From: Oasisia sp. SBJ-2009
Lineage: Eukaryota; Annelida; Polychaeta; Sabellida; Siboglinidae
Length of the DNA stretch: 64,000 nt
Assembly: GCA_964017155.1 (NCBI GenBank)
Contig: OZ024857.1
Span: 17,909,435-17,973,434 of the forward strand
Direction: 5' to 3'
The notes under the pieces are model-generated. The model saw nothing but the letters and a program-made list of their open reading frames with translations. It made no database searches and was not told the origin of the DNA. The stretch's first letter is position 1. Each line of letters starts with the position of its first letter. Of the stretch, positions 13,501 to 24,500 are shown one piece after another. A program made the translations under genes and the position numbers.

Positions 13501-16500
13501 TATCAATAATCAAGGTTAGTCATGTGACAGCAAACAAGGTTGAAATAGTACAATTTTCTCACAATTTGAATTTAGAAAAAATACCTTATGCATTCATACA
13601 TAAAACCAGACTATTGTTACCCTTTTCCATATGTTTAATTGAATTATGATCAAATCCAGTTTAAGGAAATTTATTGCTGTAGTCTTGACTTCACTGAGAC
13701 TACAGCACATTTGCACTGTCTTGTCTGTCTGGTGTTGGAATACTTACACTGTTAGTTAACACTTTGTTCCACATTTTACACAGGAGGCATGCAATGAATA
13801 CAAATGACCAGCATTGCACCACAAGATGGCAGTAACTATAGCAACAAAACCTGGCTAAGACAATTAGTTCTTGGTGATGCATACAACAGACGTGCATTTG
13901 GGGGCCATTCCAAAGATGTATCCTATTAAAAATGTAAAATATTATTGTTAATATTTTTTAAGTTTTGAGTTAACGGTATGTTATCAGACCATTCTATTTA
14001 TTATATTTGTGCTTTGTTCACCTGCTTCAGATAAACAACCAACAGTATTAAAAATCATTACACAAATGAATGTTTAATTTTTAAATATTAAATTTATATT
14101 AAAAATAACCAATGGCTGACAACAGCTTCAAGCTGGACGTTTTTTGGCACATTTAATATATTATCTTGATACTTTTCAGGACAATCCAAATGTAGAGTGT
14201 AGATTTTAGATGATGAAAGATTTGTTTTAACTGTTGAGAAGGTCCTTGGACCCAGGTGGTGAGTTCTTAATTCTTTTGCCACGTAGACCAGAGGGAAAAT
14301 CAGTCATCAAATTCACTTGCCAAAATAATTGATTTACCAGAAGAGAAAGCCTTTGGTGAATTTTTAAACAACTCCAACAACTCGATTCCTCAGCCAACTT
14401 TGGCATTTTATGACTGGAAATGGACATCATTGACTCTCATTTTAAAGGCATAACTGACAATATCTATGGTTTTGGAAGACTATTTATTTATATTATTTGC
14501 TCCATCATTTGTTTTTTACCCAGCCACCCATATTTCTACCCATCCACAATGGGTTTTACCCGTCCAAATGATGGGTGGACGGGTCTCTGCATAAAGCTAT
14601 GCTGGCAATCATTCAAGTAGCGGTTAATTATTATTCCTGAAGCTAAATCCACTGCACATAATTTCATAAATTTAATTATCAAAATCCCCAAAATCAGTTA
14701 CATACCATTTCATTAATCCATGTCATTTTGTTTGTCTCATGAGAACTGGATGCATGTTGTGAGGTAACACTACCTCGGTAATTGCATTTCAGATTTAATT
14801 TCTAAAGAATGTACCACTTGGACACTAGATGCCAGTTTCAGTATCTGTGTTGGTGTTGCTTTAGTAGTGTACATTCACTCCATACCAGTACTTCATGTGA
14901 CTGTTAGGTGTCTGTCACACAACACATTTAATGATTCATTACAGTGTTGTAGTTTCACACATCACAAGTTGTATCCCTATTCAGATGCAGAGATTCTGAA
15001 TACATGTACCTAGGGTAGTTCTTTTTCTTAGTTTCTTTTATCTTTTTTACATAATTATTTTATTTTGCAAGACTTAAGTTTTACACATTAGGTTGTGCAG
15101 TTTAACTTTAGACATTTCAGAGAACCATTGCAACTATTGTTACACATTTATGACAAGTTGAACCTAACAGTTGTATACATTATGTGTACATATGTTTAAC
15201 CGAATAGGTATATGTTGTTGCAGGTTGCTGGCATGTTGTTGCTGGGTTTAGCGGTCTACATGCGAATAGACCCACAGACCAACCACTACGTGAAGGCGGG
15301 CTACGCGACTGAGGTGAACACCTTCCACATCATCTGCTACATCCTCATGGCCAGTGGAGGTGTGATGACATTCGTTGGATTTCTCGGTTGTTGTGGAGCG
15401 TTCCAGGAGTCTCGATGCATGCTGGGAACTGTGAGTATATTGTGGTCAATGTCGCATTTTTTTTGTTTTTGTTGAATTGAATATATCTGATGCTTTTGTG
15501 TCTACAGTGTCTGTCTGTAAACAGACATCTCAAAGAAACATGCAACCTTAAGTTATAAATGCTCAAACCATTAAGCAATGTCTACTGTATCACAAAACAT
15601 AATTTTTATTTAATTCTTAGATCATTTAGTAAGTGTTCAAGGAGAATTACTGAGCCTCTATGGAGGCTGACATTGCAGGAATTTCACCTACGGCGGTGTG
15701 ACGTCATATGTCCACTACTGCCAGTGTCTTGGGTGGTCAAATCAAAGCAAACGCCACCCACTGAAGCGCGAAATGCGCATAGGCCAAAACTTGACTGTGA
15801 TACTTTACTTTCTGACCTAACCAATAAAACGACCACCTACAGCTGCCAAACTTCTCCTCACAAATGTTATATACATATACACTCATTAGGTTACAAAGTA
15901 AAATCACTTACATTACTGAAATGAATACAATTCATGAAACTAACTCATGCAAAACTTGATGGCCACACGACCCATTTGGCTACATGCATAGCTTTATGAT
16001 TACTGTAATATCGGTATTTGGTCAAGGCATTGATTATTAGCAGTGCAGGCTGGTTTTAGGTTAGTTTGAGTGTGTGAATATATATATATATATATATCCC
16101 CAATTATTTTTTGTGAAGTAAATTATATGTATCAGGGGATAGCGACATTGAGACTCAATACCGCTGAGCTACACGGCCAAGGTCGGCTTGCCATCTTCTT
16201 TTTTTTTACTTGTATTTATTACATGAATTTTAATTATTTTTATTTTGTAACCTAGTGTGTGTGAATGTATGTATATAAGTTATGTGTGGGAAGTTTGGTG
16301 GCTGTAACAGGTAATTTTCATTGTTAGGTGAACAAATGAAAGATTGCTCAATACCCAGCCCCTGGGTTTCTTTCGGTGGACAAATTAAGTAGGGACATCT
16401 TTTCGAGAGCCATCGTCAATTTGAAATAACATGTGCTCCAAATCAGTCTTGAAGTATACAGTCCATGGTAAAATTGTCATTGTTTGATCAAGGTTTAATT

Positions 16501-17736
16501 TGGCCACCGTGTGGTCTCTACTGTACCAGTGTTGCGCAGCCATTTCATTGCCAACTCATGCTTCACTGGAATTTGTTTCGCATTTGGAATCTGGAAGAAT
16601 CTCTTTCATATCTAGAACCTAGCTTTTCCTGCTTTTTTTCTGCATCCTGACACTCAGGCATTTTGCTAATGGTAGATTTACATAAGCAACTTAAACCACG
16701 TTGATGCGCTACTGCTACTCATTATGCACCCACCGCCTGCATCGCTGAGAGTAGTGGGCAGGCTACGTCATAATCACACATTTTATTGCGTCACTCAACG
16801 TGAATTCCTCATGAATTGGGCAATAATGGCTGGGCCCAAAGTCAATAAGAATTTATGTCTTGAAGATAGGTTTAAGGTGCATAACATTCATACAAAATAA
16901 AAAAGAAATGTATGACAATATACTATATGGAATGAGATGTGGGATTTTTTTGGATTTTGAGGGCTTTTGAACATTAGGGTTGCATATTCCTTTAAATCAA
17001 ATCAATTAAATATTTTCTGTTGTAGATTGCATGTCATATGCTACGTCTCATGATGAATAACATTGTTAAAATTGACTGGCAAATGCAAATTCCCAAATGT
17101 TGCATTATGATCTAAATATTGTGCTTCATAAAAACATACTCAAAAGGCAAAATAACTAACATAATCATCTCCCATGTTCCTGATAATGTTAATGTGCACG
17201 TTTAATGCTGTCCAAATTGACTATCCTCAGGAACCTTCAGTATTGACAATACTGCGACGTCATTGGTGACTTCATTACCATGGTAGTTAGCGGCTCAACA
17301 GGCATTCCGCTGAAGGCACCTTATGACAATGTCACGTAATCACAGCTAGAAATCAATGCAGCTTATGACAGGCGCCTGGCAGCCCTGACGAGAAATCCCC
17401 GGTCTCGTGTCTTTGTCACTGGAAAGTGGGCCTTGTAGATTGTCATAACATTGAGTTTCAACTAATTCCGGTTCGGTTCGCTGCGGGACTTGTGTGGATC
17501 TGCCTGTGAGATTACTGTCATGTGTGAGATGCTGTTAGCCTGTGATCAGGGATGTTATACAAGTGAGGGGGCTTCACCACACATGGATAGTGCCTGGTCT
17601 GGTCGCCTGATAATTACATCTTGATGGCAAGCAAACTTGTGGTGTTTAGCTTTGTGTGGGGGAGGTGCAGTGGGTGGGTGGGTGGGTAGGTGGGTGGGTG
17701 AGCCAGCGGGCGGGCAGAGAAGTGAGAAAGAGATTA

Positions 17737-17768
<32 letters not shown>

Positions 17769-18645
17769 ATTATACATACATTAATTTGTAATGTCAATGA
17801 CAACCAGATGTAGCATGTTGCAGAGGTTCTCTGATATATACCAAGTGCTGCTGATGTGATTATGCTTGTGAATATATGTGAATCAACATCAACATGAATA
17901 TTGGACAGGTGATACATGTGCAGAAAACATGGCTTGTATAGACCAGTTGTTGTTTATGTAGACGGGGCATGTCCTCTAGACTTTGTGAGCTGTGACTTTG
18001 TGATGTCAGAAGTCTGTAGACAGATGTGGTAATTTTTTGTTTCCAGTTCTTCGTCATGCTGTTTCTAGTCCTGGCTACAGACATCAGTGGCTGTGTTTGG
18101 GCCTACATGCAGCGTGACCAGGTAAGGCTGGTGGGTGGGTGGGTGTGATGGTGGATGGGCTGGCAGTAGGGTGGGTGGGTGGGTGTGTGGATGACCAGGC
18201 AAAGAAGTAGACCAGTCGTTTATTCAAACAATTAAAAAGGTTAGTTCTTATATAGCGCAGTATCCAATTCTCAGGACCGTTCAAAGCATTTTACACTTTA
18301 CTTCCCTGGCACACCTGTTCAATCAGACACCATCCCAATTTGTCTGGGAAGCATCAATTTATTCAAACAAATCAAACATGTTGAATCAACATACACTGTA
18401 TTAAATATACAAATAAAATAATTGTATGTATATATAATATATATAATATATATAATATATATAATATATATAATATATATAATATATATAATATATATAA
18501 TATATATAATATATATATATATACATGTATATTAATTATTTGTATATATATATAAGTAAAGTGTAAAATGCTTTGAACAAACATGAGGATTGGATATTGC
18601 GCTATAGGAACTATCCTTTTAATTTTTTTTAATAAATCACTGGTC

Positions 18646-18738
<93 letters not shown>

Positions 18739-21506
18739 AAGAAAATCTGTGAAAAGTAACTGAAGAAAACAAACACACATGATCTATAAATAGTTAAAAA
18801 AAAAGAGGTGCTCAGGCATTGTTTGTTTAGCATTAATATTTTGTTTATGTTCGAAACATTGTACATGTTATAATTGCAGACGTATATGTTGTTACATGTT
18901 CTGACCTTCATCAATCACGTAATGTGCACAAGAAATGTTATTTATGTTTTATTTGCAGGCAAAGAAGTCTGTGACACAAACATTTAGAAACTTTGTTGTC
19001 ACAGAATATGGAAAGGATTCACTCACCGACGAGACTGTAGACTTTGTGCAGTCATCGGTAAGTAACAGTGCTTCACCTATATACTATAATATTAAATGAT
19101 TTAAAGTTACATTTTGTTAGATAGTCTGATAAACACCAAGTAGTATAGCTGTAGATAATGCTACTCTGTTTATTTTGGAAATTATATAAACTGTGACAAT
19201 ATTAGAATTATATATTTTGAAGCTGTGGAATTAACTCATATTATTTATTTTTATCTTTTATTGTCAGCTACATTTACAGTGAAATGTTAAAATGTTTGTA
19301 TTGATTAATTTATCATCTCTAACCAAGCTGACCCACATAGATCAGGACAAATTCATCTTTGCCTAGGCTAACTAAGTTTATATATGCTGTCATTACGCAC
19401 TACATATGTAGCAGCATTTGGTATGAGTCAGTCTCATTTTTGGTTTACTTCATTAATAGACATTTGTGTGCAAACTGAAATTAAACTACAACTATTTATA
19501 ATCACTGAAAGCATTTTAAGCACCACACTACTCAGTCCTTGTACATATTCATGATGTAATGCGCCATGCCATCAATGACATGTTTATTATTTTCCCTACC
19601 AAACTGTTCGAAACAAAGTTATGCAGATGTACAGTCATTTTAAATGAGTTTTGTAATGCAGCTTTGTCATGTTAATACTTATATAGTATGCTATGTAATA
19701 TATAACACATAACAGGTGCATTTCGGTGCATATATAATATATATATATATCATCATCATCATCATCATGCTGTTGGTCGTGAAGCAACAAAGACTGCTTC
19801 CATCACTTGACTATTGCTCTCCATTTATCTCTCTGCTGTGAGACATTTATCTCTCTGCTGTGAGAGTGATGTCCATGAGTCAGCTTCAGGTTTCTCTTGA
19901 TGGTATCCTTGAACCGGAGACGAGGGCGCCCTCTCTTTCTGTGACCAGAAGACAGTTGAGAGTAGAAAACCTGCTTTGGTAGCCTATCTGGTGACATCCG
20001 CATGAGGTGTCCAGTCCACCGGAGATTCTTTCTGATCAGAAGATCTTCCATAGATGGCAGCCCTGTCCGTTCCAGTATGTCTTTGTCACTTTGTTCATCC
20101 AGGTTATCTGCATGATCGAATGCAGATGTCGCATCATGAAGGCATGCAGCCTTTTCACCTGTTGTCTGTACACTGTCCAGGCCTCGGCTCGGTATAGGAG
20201 GGTTGACAGCATGGTATATCTTGCCTTTAACCCACATGGACACATGGTGGTTGTTCCAGAGTCTCTGGCATAGTCGGCCGAAAGATGCACTAGCCTTGGC
20301 CATCCTCCTCTGTATTTCATCATCAATGCATCCATTACTTGATATAGTGGTGCCGAGGTAGGTGAATTCCAGAACAGAATTCAGCTTGTGTCCATGAACC
20401 ATGATATCCTCCTCTCGGGTTCTTGTAGTGTTGTGTTGGTACAGCACCTCGGTCTTCTTGATGTTAATCTTCAGACCGAACTTCTTTGATGCATCGGAGA
20501 AAGCATCCACTATTTTCTGCATCTCTTCAGAGTGGGCAACCAATGCACTGTCATCTGCGAATAGCAGTTCTCTCATCAGTATCTGAGTAGTCTTGGTCTT
20601 CTCTCTGAAGTGTGCGACGTTGAATAGGTCTGCACTCTGTCTGGACTGTATGTAGACGCTATCCCCCATGTCTTGGAATGCCAGTACACAACCTTACTTG
20701 TCCCCATTCCATTATGTAGTGCCTCGATCATAGTTGTGAACTTCTCTGGGCATCCATACTTCCTCAGTAGCTGCCATAGCCCGGTCCGTTACTGAAGTCG
20801 ATAAATACCATGTACAGTGGTCGGTCCTGCTCAATGCACTTTTCTTGTAGTTGTCGGAGACAAAATATCACATCCACGGTGCTCCAGTTACCTCTGAAGC
20901 CACATTGTGTTTCCGGAACTATCTCTGGTGTTCTGTGGGAAGATAGTTTGTTGAGGAGGATCCTGGTGAAGATTTTGCCTGCTATGGAAAAAAGAGACTC
21001 CTCAATAGTTCCCACAGTCTGTTCGATCACCTTTCTTGTAGATGGTTACAATGCTGGCATCCTTCCATGCTTGTGGTACAGAACCCACCTCCCAGGCATT
21101 GGTGAATAGTTGGTGCAGTCTGCTGAACAGATTGTCTCCTCTGTGCTTCCATAGAATCCATACTTCAGCAGAAATTCCATCTCCCCCAATTGCTTTGCCA
21201 TCTTTCAAGCCGGCGATTGCTCCATCTCAGCCATGGTTGGAATCTCAAAGCTTGTCTTGGTAATGCGCTGAGGGATGTTGTCTAGAGCTTTGTGATCTAT
21301 GTCGCCAGGGACGGTGAGTAGCTTCTGGACGTGTTCACTCCATCTTGCCATAATTCTCTTGCTATCAGAGAAGGTCTCCATTCCATCTGTTGATTTCAGG
21401 TGAACAGGTCCCTTCTTCTTGAATCCCCACACTTCCTTCATCCATTGTAGAAGCCCTTCATTTCTGTCAGCAGCTCTCTGCAGCTCCACTGCCTTCCTTT
21501 CCCACC

Positions 21507-21568
<62 letters not shown>

Positions 21569-24500
21569 GAAGGAAGCAGTTTTAGTTTGTACAGATACAT
21601 AAACAGTTGCACTGACTTCCGATTGCATGTCGAATCAAATTTAAGTTAGCCACTGTAACATGCTGTGCCCTTTCTCCACAACAGTTCTCTTATTATTTGG
21701 GTAACCGCCTGTCAGCTGCCTATGTTTTCAGACATCCCCAGGAACCTCATATGACGATAGAGATGTGTATTGTGTTTGCCTTCAGCTGCACTGCTGTGGC
21801 GCGGAGGGCCCAGAAGACTGGCGGCTGTCGTCGTGGACCCAGTCAGACCTGACCCACGTGGGGGACGTGCCCAGCTCCTGCTGCATCAACAACAGCAAGG
21901 TGTCTCGCTTCATGGGCAGTGGCGGCCTCTGTGGGATAGCGGGCTCAGTGCTGCCCGGTCAGACTCATCCCGGAGTCTGGCACAAGGTATGTTTCAGTTC
22001 AATTTGTTGTAACTCTACAATACATGTGACGCAAAGCAAAACAGATGAATATATAATTGCATTTATTCAAAGAACAGCTACAGATGATTAGATAAATTAT
22101 ATTTCCTAATAAAGACAGTGGTTAAGCAACACAACACAACACAACACAACACAACACAACACAACACAACACAACACAACACAACACAACACAACACAAC
22201 ACAACAGACAAATTATCGGACATTGAACAGATTCTGGCCCTAATGTGTTGGTGTAAATGTGCGTAGATGAACAAACTTTGTACCATTTTTTACAAAACAA
22301 GATGAACCACGAAAATACTTCAAACAACACAACCAAGACAAGCAAATCAATTGGTGGAAGGGCATGAAACAACTGCTTGAGTACCATAAATCTGGCAGTG
22401 ACTCCCATTTGGTTCGCTTAGCCAAAGACGTTTGTGAGAGTATTCTACAGGAACTCAGTCAATGGACAAACAACTTCTTTAAATATGTTGTGAGTGCTGG
22501 CATATGTTGTCTCGTTTGAGGAGATGGAAAAGCCTCTATGCAAATTTGAAACAAGTACAACACCTGGCGTGGACTCTGTGCCAAGCTGGGTCCTCAAAGA
22601 ATTCTCTTCCTAGCTTGCTGGACCAGTTGCTGCAATCTACAACAGCTCACATCAGGAGGAATATGTTCCACATACCTGGCATTCTGCATTTTGTCTGTCA
22701 CCTTCTGAAAAAGAAACCACCATAGCATATCAAAACAGATCTCAGACCAATTTCCTTGACTGCTGTGCTCTGTAAAGAAAATGAAAAAGTCCATTCACTA
22801 TGAGTCTATGACATTATACAAGACAAAAGTTGCTGTGCAATGTGACTTCCAACTGGAATCAAATCCATGGAGGAGTGCCTTAATGCATGAAGCCAGGCCA
22901 TCTGTTCTCATCCTCATGATAAACGATCTATAAACAGCTTGTGATTGTACATTGATTACATGTACATCATTTACAGTGGATCAGATTCCCAGGTGCCAAA
23001 TCTCCTGGAACCAACTGGTGCACAATCAAAAATAACATGAAACATAAAAATCAACCAAAGTATGAAAAAAGAACTTGTTAATGACTTTTCTAAAACAAAA
23101 CAAAACTTCCAACCTACACGAATCAATGGACAGACATTCAGCAGGTAATCAAGGCAAAGATTCTTGGCATCATTATCACTAGCAAGATGACAAGTGCATA
23201 TGCATCAATGAAAGCAAGCAATAGGTTGTTTCTACTGCTTCACTTCAAACATTCAGGTATTCCTGTTGAAGACTTAATAGTACATACAATGGCAGTCCGG
23301 GCCATGCTAGAATACACGTCATGTATGGTTGATATGACTCGCTCTGGGTCTACAAAGTGATATGGAGCAAGAGCAGTCGTACTATGAATATTAAATACCC
23401 AGACACTCCCAATATAAAGGCACTCACAAATGTAGCTGGTTAGTCTGAAATATGTCTGCAATTATGTGAACATTTCTTCACAGTTCACACAAGTCCAACA
23501 GCAATGAAAGAATTAACTATAACATAAACAATTATAAAATACAATATTTCTACTAGTTTTCACAAATCTATGCATCAACATGTTTTTATATATTCAGTCC
23601 AATCTATGATTGCAGTTATTATTATTATAAACTATAACGAGAGCAACAGGGGAAGGGAAGAACATTGCATACTGCTGCACCCACTTTGTCTTTTTTCCTA
23701 TCTATTGCAGTTTTTTTAGCAAATGTAAGGTGGCTCCCGCATTTTGAGATATAAATGTCATATCCAGTACATTGTAGTGCGTACGTCACAGTCAAAATGT
23801 GTGTGACCTCCATTAAGTTTAACACTTGCCACTGTTCTTTGTCTTATATACGTGAATTACATTACTATTGTTGCATGACATCTAAATAAAAAATTCCTAT
23901 ATACACTTGTCACTTTGACAACTGTATTTTGTATTTCTCGTAGAGAACACTTGTGGCCAGAAATTCAACAAAATATACAATGAAATGCACCACATAGACA
24001 CAAAAGATGTCATGTGATGGATATGCCAGTTGCAAGATTCAGTGTTGTTACGAAACAATAGTCATTATTTTTAATATTTGTGTGTGTTTTCAGGGATGCG
24101 GTCCAATGTTAATTGCCAAATTCCAAGAGAACATGCTTATTCTGATCTCATCACAGTTTGGACTCGCCATCATACAGGTAATGTTTTAAGATGTGTTACT
24201 TTACACTTTATATGTACGCAACGCTTGTAAATTTGTAAATAATGTATATAATTATGTAACAAGCAAAATTGTAAACAAAAATAAACTGCCAGTTTTCAAA
24301 ATTCGTTTTAGGCTTGCTATTTGGTGAAGCAAGTCAAACACGTTGCAATTAATTGTCGCCGGTTTGATCACTAGGTGGCAGTAGCAACATGTTTTTTTTC
24401 TCATTTACTCACCAGATGGCAGAACCTGTTTAATTTTGGGCTGTCTAAGTTTGTCAATGGGATATGCTTTACTGCATCCAATCACTGGGCACTTTGAGAA

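Noticed and set aside
14558..14584. 9-bp stem with 9-nt loop, considered as a terminator or small RNA
   Set aside because: Isolated short hairpin in a CCC-rich patch of an animal intron; no supporting context.
18372..18914. YIL and YI repeat reading frames on the minus strand
   Set aside because: They arise from a period-9 AT satellite and a pure (TA)n run, with no other coding signal.
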